This document shows positions 1 to 6,715 of a stretch of DNA of 21,006 nucleotides, piece after piece. The position numbers and the translations under genes were made by a program. The stretch spans positions 1 through 21,006 of the forward strand of contig JAKVAO010000048.1 in assembly GCA_022447685.1 (NCBI GenBank), given 5' to 3'. Position 1 is the first letter of the stretch; every line of letters starts with the position of its first letter. Under the pieces are notes generated by a model. That model had not been told where the DNA came from, made no database searches, and worked only from the letters and a program-made list of their open reading frames with translations. Source of the stretch: Candidatus Caenarcanales bacterium. Lineage in GTDB: Bacteria; Cyanobacteriota; Vampirovibrionia; LMEP-6097.

Positions 1-2
1 CC

Positions 3-86
3 TGGATTGAAACTGCTAAAAGATTAGGACAATCTGCTATTCTAGCTTGCCAAAACATATTTGCTGCTAATTTTCAACTTACCTGA
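3..86 (+). CDS. C-terminal end of an unidentified coding region (partial)
   Basis: An open frame enters from the left edge and ends at TGA 84-86, giving 27 codons that read WIETAKRLGQSAILACQNIF and a few more residues. The composition is protein-like (amphipathic, AKRLGQSA then ILACQNIF). It overlaps the 3' end of the methyltransferase fragment on the other strand, so only one of the two can be intact here. I do not recognise the family, and the length is too short to be sure it is translated. It may be the tail of whatever gene cut off the methyltransferase. Confidence 0.3.
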   Translation, partial: WIETAKRLGQSAILACQNIFAANFQLT

Positions 87-530
87 GTAGTTACGATTTT
101 TGAAACTTAACGCGTCTCCCCAAATAATATTTTTACTTAACACAAATTTCGCACTTTTTAAACAATCTTCTTTATACGTACTATTAAAGATTTGAACATA
201 TTGAGACCTGAAAATCTCATATAATCTTTCTTGACAATTAATCACATTATCTTTAAGAATGTCTATTCCGTAAATACTTGATATGGCAACGATGGAATAT
301 CTTTCATATTCAACCTGATTTTTAGAATACCACTGTTTAACTATGTTCAATTTCCTAATTAAGACTTCAGAAAGAAAATTACCATTACCGCAAGCTGGTT
401 CCAAAAACCTTGAATCTATTCTCTCAGATTCTTCCAATACGAGATCAAGCATTGCTGAAACTTCTCTTGCTGATGTATAAACTTCACCATGATTCTCAAC
501 CCTCTCTTTTGATATTAATTGTTTGTTAAT
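42..530 (-). pseudogene. Truncated N6-adenine DNA methyltransferase fragment
   Basis: The minus-strand frame reads KERVENHGEVYTSAREVSAM, then LDLV and the SAM-binding motif I FLEPACGNGNFL, and later IIWGDALSF. This is the order seen at the start of restriction-modification N6-adenine methyltransferases (HGEVYTP-like entry motif, then motif I). The frame stops soon after WGDALSF, before any catalytic NPPY/DPPY motif, so about the last two thirds of a normal enzyme is missing. The homologous frame runs upstream of the first ATG (452) with no in-frame ATG, GTG or TTG. A good Shine-Dalgarno (GAAGAAGGAG, about 539-548) sits 8 bases before an in-frame ATT at 528-530, so the start was either ATT or an ATG that mutated. 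I infer a decayed restriction-modification remnant that cannot be catalytic as it stands. Confidence 0.7.
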
Positions 531-603
531 AGTGATTACTCCTTCTTCAAAATCACAGATTAAATAATTCTTATTATACTTTAAAAAGAAAGTATGAACT
601 TTT

Positions 604-1118
604 TAGTACATCCCCCAGTGTGTAACCCCCACCCAGCACCCGTACCAGCAAAGCAAGCCCCAAAGCCTACCCCTCTTAAAACCTTTACCACACACACGAG
701 ATCTAGTATGAACCTAGATATACCAATACAACTTCACCTCTAACCCCAACTGCCCCTGTAAGTGTGACTAAATGTCAGCACTAGTATCTACCATAAAAAT
801 CCCAAGCCACCCTATCCCTTTCAAGATAATCAATAGTTATCTGAAATAGAAATCCTTTATTAGCAGGCTTTTTGGTTCCTTAAGCTCAAAATCACCATAT
901 TATCTAAACTCCTTAAGCTTTCAAATATATAGAACGAAGCTTTCAAACCCATACCCTGTAAGGTTATTAGCTTATTTGCTTATCAGCTTCAGAATCAAAG
1001 CTTTTCATATACAGATATTTATCTAATAGTGTGAGCTATTGAGCACAATTCCCCTATATAGTTCCCAAAACTGTACATCCCTACTTATTATATATGTTTT
1101 ACTTGATAAAATAGTAGT
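604..1118. other. Gene-free region with C-run cluster and short repeats
   Basis: No convincing gene lies in these 515 bases. The first part (612-673) has six runs of three or more C on the plus strand with very few G, unlike the AT-rich surroundings. The second part (878-1007) holds several copies of an AAGCTTTCAAA-like word. A TATTAT-like -10 box lies near 1085-1090, about 30 bases before the next gene. The edge near 604 also coincides with where the methyltransferase frame meets an in-frame TAA, so this may be an insertion or deletion junction. Confidence 0.5.
878..1007 (+). repeat. Cluster of AAGCTTTCAAA-like direct repeats
   Basis: AAGCTTTCAAA occurs perfectly at 915-925 and 937-947, starts 22 bases apart (about two helical turns). 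CCTTAAGCT occurs at 878-886 and 911-919, 33 bases apart. A variant AAGCTTTTCA is at 998-1007. Helically phased short direct repeats ahead of a gene resemble operator or iteron arrays. No protein partner can be named from the sequence. Confidence 0.4.
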
Positions 1119-1484
1119 ATGTCACTTCCCCACTGGGTTTTAAACGAATCTAAAAAACGCAAAAAAGAAAATCTTGCTTTTGCTGAGCTTTTGCCCTTTG
1201 AGCTAACTCTAAAGTACATAGATAATAAAGGCAGACTAAGATTTAAAACTAAAAGACTGAGTCCAGAACTAAAGCTCAAGTTTAGAGATTTAGCGAAGTT
1301 AGTTCAAGAGATAGAAGATGAGACTGAGTTAGAGCTAAACAAATCCTTTGAAGGCTGGTTTCCAAGTGATGCTATCGAGTTTAATTTAAAGCCTGAATTT
1401 TCAGAATTAGGTGAATATCTTGGTTTAACTGAAGAGCATAAGCAGTATAGATCAAAATTTCTAGACTACGATAAATTCAGCTAA
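1119..1484 (+). CDS. Hypothetical protein, 121 aa
   Basis: The gene encodes a 121-residue soluble, charged protein with no signal peptide or membrane segment. The N-terminal third is Lys-rich (ESKKRKKENL). The middle has alternating charged residues likely to form helix (KLKFRDLAKLVQEIEDETEL), followed by an acidic C-terminal part. No family is recognised. The ATG at 1119 is the first start; there is no clear Shine-Dalgarno, but an AT-rich -10-like box lies about 30 bases upstream. Its last 8 bases overlap tail-to-tail with the next gene on the opposite strand. Being in accessory DNA beside a recombinase, it is probably cargo. Confidence 0.6.
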   Translation: MSLPHWVLNESKKRKKENLAFAELLPFELTLKYIDNKGRLRFKTKRLSPELKLKFRDLAKLVQEIEDETELELNKSFEGWFPSDAIEFNLKPEFSELGEYLGLTEEHKQYRSKFLDYDKFS

Positions 1485-1884
1485 AAAAATACTTTAGCCT
1501 TAATCTACCAATATTGGAGCGTTTATTTTTACGAATAAAAGCATTCATTGACTTTTTATATTCTTTAACCCCTTGTCTTAATTCTTGATAGTTTGAAATA
1601 AGTGAGCTATGGTCAGTAGGCTCTTGGATAGTTTCTCGCCTCCTAAAGGACATCAAATGGTGATTATCAATGGCTTGCTGCGCACTCTCTAAGTTTAATT
1701 TAAGTTCAGAGATCTCTTTAGCAGTAAAAGCTTCACTTAAAATCTTTTCTGCTTCTATTAATCTTAAAAAATACTTTAAGCGTGCTTTTTTTGTAAAAAG
1801 AAAATCAAGTCTCGTCTCATAGAAGGGGTTATGAATAATGAGATTTGAAATTTCTTCTTTGATTTGGTCGAGTGTTACTTTCAT
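1477..1884 (-). CDS. Hypothetical helical protein, 135 aa
   Basis: This is a 135-residue basic, mostly helical protein without membrane segments. Residues 60-72 (SELKLNLESAQQA) and the C-terminal Lys/Arg-rich stretch (KKSMNAFIRKNKRSNIGRLR) suggest a coiled or nucleic-acid-contacting protein, but no family is recognised. It starts with ATG at 1884 and diverges from the membrane-protein gene at 1908, leaving only 23 bases between the two starts, so any promoters must overlap the neighbouring coding regions. The 3' end overlaps the 1119 gene by 8 bases tail to tail. Confidence 0.6.
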   Translation of the reverse strand: MKVTLDQIKEEISNLIIHNPFYETRLDFLFTKKARLKYFLRLIEAEKILSEAFTAKEISELKLNLESAQQAIDNHHLMSFRRRETIQEPTDHSSLISNYQELRQGVKEYKKSMNAFIRKNKRSNIGRLRLKYFFS

Positions 1885-1907
1885 TAAAAAGGATTAAAAT
1901 TGTTGTA

Positions 1908-2693
1908 ATGGCTAAAATTATCAATTTGCTCTGGAAAATATTTGGGGATTTTCTTGCTATTTTCAAAGATAATTTATATTCTATAATTTGTTTTATATTA
2001 ATAATTTTATCTTCTTTGTTCCTTTTTGACATTGGTTTTGGTTTAATTTCAAGGTTAGATATTCAATGGCTTTCAAGCTTTACGATTGACCATCAGCTCT
2101 CTATCAAAAACTTTTGTTTTGCTATATTCACCAGTTTAATTTTCTATATTTTCAATAGTTTTATCCCATCAATTTTGAAGAAAAATCGCTTAAAGAAATA
2201 CCTTGAATCGTGTTTTTTGCAATTTAAGCGAAATTGTATAGGACTATTTTTAAGAGTCTGTAAGGAAGATCCATATAGTTGTAAAAATCCTTATTGTGAC
2301 AATTTACTTGAAACTCTAATAGATGCAAAAAAGTTTAAAAAATATTTCAAGGAGCCAATAGAAGGAGAGCATGAAAATAGATGGTATGAAGTACAAAACA
2401 AATTCACTGAAAGTAATTTGCTAACTTTGATTGATTTTTGTGATTTCTTTTTAGAGGAAATCAACTTTGCTATTAGTTCATCAGAGGCGGTTTCCACCAA
2501 ATCATTATTGAAATTGAGATGGTTTCACGGTTTTGTTTCTGAGGTTAAGTTTAGATATAAACATGATCGTATATTTGGTTATGATTTTGAAGGAGTGATT
2601 TTTAGTCAGCTTTGGTCTTTGTGCTCTAATTTTGACTGGCTTGAAGGGTATCAAGATGAATCTATACTATTGAAAGACATTAAATCACTATAA
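1908..2693 (+). CDS. Membrane-anchored hypothetical protein, 261 aa
   Basis: Two hydrophobic segments lie near the N-terminus, at about residues 21-43 (a long Ile/Leu/Phe run) and 66-84. They are followed by about 170 residues of soluble, charged domain. This layout fits a bitopic or hairpin inner-membrane protein with a cytoplasmic C-terminal domain. A pair of Cys in SCKNPYCDNL could bind metal, but no family is recognised. I chose ATG 1908 because the earlier in-frame GTG (1872) would run into the divergent gene's start; AAGGA at 1889-1893 is a rather distant ribosome site. The gene ends 3 bases from the recombinase gene, which converges on it. Similar in layout to the 4064 gene, though the sequences do not obviously match. 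Confidence 0.6.
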   Translation: MAKIINLLWKIFGDFLAIFKDNLYSIICFILIILSSLFLFDIGFGLISRLDIQWLSSFTIDHQLSIKNFCFAIFTSLIFYIFNSFIPSILKKNRLKKYLESCFLQFKRNCIGLFLRVCKEDPYSCKNPYCDNLLETLIDAKKFKKYFKEPIEGEHENRWYEVQNKFTESNLLTLIDFCDFFLEEINFAISSSEAVSTKSLLKLRWFHGFVSEVKFRYKHDRIFGYDFEGVIFSQLWSLCSNFDWLEGYQDESILLKDIKSL

Positions 2694-2696
2694 TAA

Positions 2697-3818
2697 TCAC
2701 CACCCCTTCATAGCCTCAATAACCTCATCCTGACTAGTCATACAGTAACCTTGAGTAGTAGTAATATCAGCGTGACCACAAGCAATTCTTAGATGATTAA
2801 GTGGCTTTCCCTTAGCAGCATTAATAGTTACAAATGATCTTCTCAGGCTATGTGGTGAAATCCCTTCAAATCCAGCAGCACTTGCTATTCGTCTAATCTT
2901 CTGGGTAAGTGAATGCGCTTGATATTTATCCCCAAATCTACCAACAAAGAAATATTCAGAATTTGAAAAGCTAAATGCTTCTAAATATCTGCAAAGCACT
3001 TGAAATAACTCTTCACTGATTCCTACGGCTCTATCTTTGTTTCCCTTTCCTAGCCTAACTTTTATCATACGGCTTTCTAGATCGACATCTCTCAAGGTCA
3101 GATTCGCAAGTTCACTTACTCTTAGTCCTGTATGTAAAAAAGTCATTAAAATAGCTCTACTCCTGATTTTATCTTTGAAGCTAGCAGAGCCTTTCATACT
3201 GTCTACATATTCAAGTAATTTATCTATTTGTTTTTCATTTAGTGAGGTCTTCCTAGCAGGCAGTGATCTTTTAGGTCTAAGTTCTTTTAATTTATCCCTA
3301 AAATCAAGCTCAAGCTTCAAATTCACGATTAGATATTTTGCAAAGCTCATTAAGGCAGAATAAATATTCATTTTAGTGCTGAAGCTTTTTATTGGCAGTG
3401 ATCCTATAATTTTTCTAGCATTGGCTATCGAGATCAACGGTTTTTTAGGATATTTGCCGAGCTTTTCAATATATAGCCCGAAATAGTACCTGTAAAGCTC
3501 CACTGTTCTAACCTTGATAGGTTTTCCTGTGAGCATTCCAGTTTCACACCAGCTTAACCACTCTTCTACTTCATTGCTTAGCTCTTCTTTGCCAAGATCA
3601 TAAGCATGGCTATTACTTTTTTTAATCTCACCACGCTTTAAACCTGAAAAATGTTTTTGCTTCCAAGCTAAATACTCAGAACTCTCAATGCCGTATATTG
3701 GATTACCTCGAATATACTCTAGTTGAGCTGGTAAAAATCCAGTCTTAATATATTTTTGAACAGTTCTAATTCCAAGACCTAAATCTTGAGATATCTCTTT
3801 AGTACCTAATGAAACCAA
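2697..3818 (-). CDS. Tyrosine recombinase / integrase with N-terminal HTH
   Basis: This is a site-specific recombinase of the tyrosine (lambda Int/XerCD) family that would integrate or excise DNA. The catalytic set is complete: Arg near 233 in HTGLRVSELANL, Lys in GKGNKDR (about 258-261), HSLRR (His 323, Arg 326), His 349 in CGHADITTTQGY and the nucleophile Tyr 358. Residues 7-27 (KEISQDLGLGIRTVQKYIKTG) look like an excisionase/MerR-type helix-turn-helix, an extra domain at the N-terminus; a SAM-like core-binding domain spans about 80-175. The start is TTG at 3816-3818, set by AAGGAG at 3826-3831, 7 bases upstream. The gene points away from the 15-bp repeat at 3875-3889, 57 bases off. This position suggests that it serves an element lying to the left, whose tRNA-proximal end was at that repeat. 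Confidence 0.93.
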   Translation of the reverse strand: MVSLGTKEISQDLGLGIRTVQKYIKTGFLPAQLEYIRGNPIYGIESSEYLAWKQKHFSGLKRGEIKKSNSHAYDLGKEELSNEVEEWLSWCETGMLTGKPIKVRTVELYRYYFGLYIEKLGKYPKKPLISIANARKIIGSLPIKSFSTKMNIYSALMSFAKYLIVNLKLELDFRDKLKELRPKRSLPARKTSLNEKQIDKLLEYVDSMKGSASFKDKIRSRAILMTFLHTGLRVSELANLTLRDVDLESRMIKVRLGKGNKDRAVGISEELFQVLCRYLEAFSFSNSEYFFVGRFGDKYQAHSLTQKIRRIASAAGFEGISPHSLRRSFVTINAAKGKPLNHLRIACGHADITTTQGYCMTSQDEVIEAMKGW

Positions 3819-3836
3819 TGATTCGCTCCTTTTTAG

Positions 3837-3855
3837 GCGGCGAACACGGCGAACG
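3837..3855. repeat. Short GGCGAAC tandem repeat ahead of the integrase
   Basis: Two copies of CGGCGAAC-like sequence sit in tandem immediately upstream of the integrase ribosome site (GGCGGCGAACACGGCGAAC). The GC-rich word stands out in AT-rich DNA and is placed where an operator or recombinase arm site would lie. Function is inferred only from position. Confidence 0.35.
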
Positions 3856-3874
3856 TTATTTTTTTACTTATCTT

Positions 3875-3889
3875 TTAAAAATGGTGGTC
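3875..3889 (+). repeat. Candidate att site, left copy
   Basis: TTAAAAATGGTGGTC here is identical to 13590-13604, where GGTGGTC is the 3' end of the tRNA-Ile gene read in reverse (GACCACCA) followed by its T run. Identity ends right after this block. A fragment of a tRNA 3' end next to an integrase gene is the usual signature of an attachment site. A chance 15-bp match in an AT-rich window of this size is unlikely but not excluded. Confidence 0.55.
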
Positions 3890-4063
3890 GCTTGGTTAGG
3901 GGAGTTTACCTTTGTTGCTGATTATAGTTAGTGAGAGTTTTATTAGAACTATTCTTAAGTACTGAAGTTAAAATTTTATAGTATGTAAATGGTTTCTGAA
4001 TATATACTAAATCGACACAATTAGTTAAAAAAACAGATATATTAAGATTGATAAGATATTCAT

Positions 4064-5011
4064 ATGAGGCTAATTAATAAGTTGCTAAACATTATTACTA
4101 AAATTTTTAGATATTTATTTAGTTTTATTATTTTTATATTTAAATGGGTTCTTCCACTATCATTACTATTAGCCATATCGGTGCAACTTTCTATATTCTT
4201 AGTAGATAAAATCCCTCAAAAGTTTCAAAATAATGACCTTCTTATTGCAGTAATACCTGCCATTATATCTTTTAGTTTTTTGAAATGGATAGAAGCATAC
4301 CTTCATGTATTAAATAAAAAAGGGAAGCATTTGAAAAAAGTTAATATGAACCTTTCCGAGTTAAATAGTATCTATCAAACCTCGTATCTAAATCTAAATA
4401 TGATTAATAGTAAGTTAAAGTCATGTAAGCAAGTTTTTAATGATTTTTCAGATGAAAATTTTAGAGCAAATTTGTATTCTGATGATTTTATAGAATTCTC
4501 TCCAGTTACCTCAGATATGTTTGAAGATCTATTAAATGTTAGTTTAATAAATAGTATTGAGTCAATTAGATTGCAGTTGGTGACAAATAATTTATCAATT
4601 AAAAATATAAATGCAAGGCATCTTCAAGTCCAAAGTAAAATTTTTAGTTTTGTTGAAAAATACCATCACTATCAAAACTATGATGATTTAGAGTATAGAT
4701 CTTTATTATATGAATTGAAAAATTTAATCGACATTCTATCAAATCTAAGAAAAGAAATAACTAAAACTCAATACTATATATTATTTACACTTGGTAAATT
4801 TACTATTGCACATCAGGAAGATCCAATATCATTTGATGTTTTCGTGATAACTAATTACTTGAGTGAATTTAACCGCAGAGATGAATATAACAGTTTTGAT
4901 AAGTTACTTAAAGGCTCATTTGCAAAACAGTTTAAGCTTAATCCTTCGAAAGTTCGTTTTTTTAGAAAGCTACTAACTATTGAATTAAATAGAATTAAGC
5001 AAATAACTTAA
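4064..5011 (+). CDS. Membrane protein of unknown function, 315 aa
   Basis: Two or three hydrophobic segments occupy the first about 85 residues (roughly 12-28, 30-50 and 60-76). They are followed by a Lys-rich turn and about 220 residues of soluble, probably helical cytoplasmic domain. The latter part is rich in Asn, Leu and Ser. I recognise no family. No strong Shine-Dalgarno precedes the ATG; a possible promoter is TTAAGT (3955-3960), a 16-base gap, then TATAGT. The gene is the first of two in the same direction, with the TIR gene starting 88 bases after its stop. A membrane protein paired with a nucleotide-binding or NAD-cleaving TIR protein recalls two-gene anti-phage systems, in which the membrane partner may be sensor or effector. 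That pairing is inference from adjacency only. Confidence 0.65.
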   Translation: MRLINKLLNIITKIFRYLFSFIIFIFKWVLPLSLLLAISVQLSIFLVDKIPQKFQNNDLLIAVIPAIISFSFLKWIEAYLHVLNKKGKHLKKVNMNLSELNSIYQTSYLNLNMINSKLKSCKQVFNDFSDENFRANLYSDDFIEFSPVTSDMFEDLLNVSLINSIESIRLQLVTNNLSIKNINARHLQVQSKIFSFVEKYHHYQNYDDLEYRSLLYELKNLIDILSNLRKEITKTQYYILFTLGKFTIAHQEDPISFDVFVITNYLSEFNRRDEYNSFDKLLKGSFAKQFKLNPSKVRFFRKLLTIELNRIKQIT

Positions 5012-5099
5012 TCTTATGCAATTTTGATTATATTTGGAAACAGTTTATTGAAGAGTGATTGACGAGATACTTCAGATAGTAAAATATTGATTAAAATAT

Positions 5100-5792
5100 A
5101 TGACTTTAAAGTATAGAGGTAGCAAAAATCAACTTCAAACTATCATATCAAGTGAATTTACTGATGTTTCAATTGAAGATCAAGTTGGTAAGGTAAAATT
5201 TACTTTTCCTGGAGGACAAATTATTAACTGGTGGGAGAGTAAGGGTACATTACAAATCCAAGGTACACCAGATGATAGTTTTAATAAAAAAATTCAAATG
5301 CTAATAGATAAACAAGCTAATATCACTAAAACAAATAAGGTTTTTGTAGTTTATGGGCACGATGAAGCAGCCCGAAGAGATTTAGATGGTCTATTAAGAA
5401 GATGGAAATTAGATCCAGTTATTTTGGATCAATTACCCTCAGAAGGTCAAACAATAATTGAAAAACTAGAGAAATATTGCTTAGATCAAAATGTGGAATA
5501 CGGAATAGTCTTGGCTACCCCAGATGATGAAGGGTTTAAAGCAGATCATCCAGATGAAAAAGCATATAGAGTTAGACAAAATGTAGTCCTAGAGCTTGGG
5601 ATGTTACTAGGTCGCTTAGGCAGAAAAAAAGTTGCAGTATTAATTAAAAATCAGGATAAGATGGATAGACCATCAGATATTAGTGGGGTTATATACATTC
5701 CTTTTAAAGATGACTTACAAAAAGAGGTACAAGTCAATCTAGCTAAGGAAATGAATACCCAAGGTTTTAATATTAATCTCATGGATTTGTAA
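5100..5792 (+). CDS. TIR-like protein of the CAP12/Pycsar effector type (PF10137-like)
   Basis: The C-terminal two thirds match the TIR-like domain found in CBASS Cap12 and Pycsar effectors. Visible motifs are VFVVYGHDEA (81-90), PSEGQTIIEKLE (113-124), IVLATPDDEG (136-145) and NVVLELGMLLGRLG (161-174). Glu 165 is in the position of the catalytic Glu of NAD-cleaving TIRs. Residues 1-56 form a separate small domain with GGQIINWWESKGTLQIQG (38-55), an INWW..TG.IQ.QG motif often fused to such TIR domains. Known relatives degrade NAD+ when triggered by a signal; here no cyclic-nucleotide synthase or STING domain is present, so the trigger is unknown. The ATG at 5100 is fixed by an in-frame TGA just upstream. 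It follows the 4064 membrane gene and is probably co-expressed with it. Confidence 0.85.
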   Translation: MTLKYRGSKNQLQTIISSEFTDVSIEDQVGKVKFTFPGGQIINWWESKGTLQIQGTPDDSFNKKIQMLIDKQANITKTNKVFVVYGHDEAARRDLDGLLRRWKLDPVILDQLPSEGQTIIEKLEKYCLDQNVEYGIVLATPDDEGFKADHPDEKAYRVRQNVVLELGMLLGRLGRKKVAVLIKNQDKMDRPSDISGVIYIPFKDDLQKEVQVNLAKEMNTQGFNINLMDL

Positions 5793-6175
5793 TATATCTT
5801 CAGGACAAGTATTATTCCAGTCAGAGTCTCAAGATATTAAATCTTGTAATTAAATTGTATAAAATGCATCCCAATCACACGCTCATCTTTAAAGTTCTAG
5901 GTTTCAAACATAATCTATTAATATAGATATCTAAAGAGAAAAACAGCCTCGTTTTAATATAATATATACTTATCTTAAGTAAGATTTCCCTTAACCATAG
6001 GCAAAATCAAGTTTCACCTACAAAAAATCATCTCATTCTCAATAAGAACTCAAAAATCTGGATAAATAAAGACTCGAAAAAAGAAGGGGCTGAGGGGGAA
6101 TTAACTCAACTAAGCTTATATATTCCATCACCTCCACTCATTTTTGATAATTTCTAAAAAAGGTAAAATATAAAT
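5793..6175. other. Intergenic region with no gene seen
   Basis: These 383 AT-rich bases hold no convincing reading frame. A TATAAT box lies at 5958-5963 without a good -35. Just after it is an imperfect palindrome ATCTTA-AG-TAAGAT (5972-5985), which could be an operator. No terminator with a T run was seen after the TIR gene. Confidence 0.4.
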
Positions 6176-6454
6176 ATGGACTTAAAGCAAGACTATGAAG
6201 ACCTCTTAATGAAAAACAAGAAGTTAAAAAAAGAGATTAAGTCTAAGGAATGTTTTATCAGTAAGCTATTACAGCAAAAAAAAGAGTTGAATGAAAAAGT
6301 TACTTTACTATTTAATGACCTAGAAGAGTTTAAAGATTACAAAGCCGAAAGATTTCATTTGAGAACACTCAGGATGCAAAGAGTAGAAATCTTGAAAATG
6401 TATAACCTTCAACAGAAAGTCTATAAGCAATTAGAAGGACACCAAAGCTTGTAA
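6176..6454 (+). CDS. Small coiled-coil protein, 92 aa
   Basis: The gene encodes 92 residues that are almost entirely predicted helix. Heptad-like spacing of Leu, Ile and Phe runs through about residues 5-60 (DYEDLLMKNKKLKKEIKSKE, then FISKLLQQKKEL and VTLLFNDLEEF), so a dimeric coiled coil is likely. It has no membrane segment or enzyme motif. The basic, glutamine-rich end would suit an adaptor or small DNA-associated protein, but no family is recognised. The ATG at 6176 has AAGG about 12-14 bases upstream, a weak site. It stands alone, with gene-free DNA on both sides. Confidence 0.6.
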   Translation: MDLKQDYEDLLMKNKKLKKEIKSKECFISKLLQQKKELNEKVTLLFNDLEEFKDYKAERFHLRTLRMQRVEILKMYNLQQKVYKQLEGHQSL

Positions 6455-6513
6455 TACTTGCGAGTTTATTATTAAATACTGTATTGTTTAATTGGAGCTA
6501 ATAAATTGGTTCT

Positions 6514-6680
6514 AGGGGTTTAATCACCTCTCACAACTAGTAGTCAGTAGAGAATGACTGACTATATAAATACGACATTCTCTGGGATTTTATTTCCAGA
6601 GGATTATAGTGTATGTCCAAGGCTGTAAAGCCCAAAGACTATAATAGTCGACTAGTTGCGATTGATTAACCTCTGGAATT
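6514..6680 (+). ncRNA. Highly structured RNA region (unidentified class)
   Basis: Many perfect helices are packed into 167 bases. They are AGGGGT/ACCTCT hairpin (6514-6519/6526-6531, one G-U pair), CAACTAGT/ACTAGTTG (6534-6541/6651-6658) enclosing the rest, AGTCAGT/ACTGACT (6542-6548/6557-6563), its loop AGAGAATG (6549-6556) with CATTCTCT (6576-6583), CTCTGG/CCAGAG (6580-6585/6596-6601), TTCCAGAGG/CCTCTGGAA (6594-6602/6670-6678), ATTATAGT/ACTATAAT (6603-6610/6638-6645), and inside it GGCT-GTAA-AGCC (6621-6632), a GNRA tetraloop on the plus strand. Some helices form pseudoknots and some exclude each other. I do not recognise a riboswitch, ribozyme, group I intron or tmRNA signature. It precedes a secreted-protein gene and could be its leader or a free-standing small RNA. 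Helices are seen in the sequence; the RNA itself is inferred. Confidence 0.6.
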
Positions 6681-6691
6681 TTGTTTATAAA

Positions 6692-6710
6692 ACTCCAAAA
6701 CAAAAGGAGT
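6692..6710 (+). promoter_or_regulatory. Hairpin burying the ribosome site of the 6716 gene
   Basis: ACTCC (6692-6696) can pair perfectly with GGAGT (6706-6710) across a 9-base A-rich loop. GGAG is the Shine-Dalgarno for the TTG start at 6716-6718, 6 bases on. Pairing would block ribosome access, so translation may depend on melting of this stem or on competing pairing upstream. Confidence 0.5.
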
Positions 6711-6715
6711 AAGAT

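Noticed and set aside
878..1007. CRISPR array
   Set aside because: Repeats are only 9-11 bases, spacing is irregular and no cas genes are seen. No CRISPR array is visible anywhere in the window.
6534..6658. Retron msr-msd RNA, suggested by the outer CAACTAGT/ACTAGTTG pair
   Set aside because: No reverse transcriptase follows: neither downstream product has the YxDD or other RT blocks, and no long msd hairpin is present.
6514..6680. Group I intron, tmRNA or a known riboswitch
   Set aside because: I could not find the conserved cores I know for these (P7/P3 of group I, tag frame of tmRNA, SAM, TPP, cobalamin or c-di-GMP signatures). Left as unidentified.
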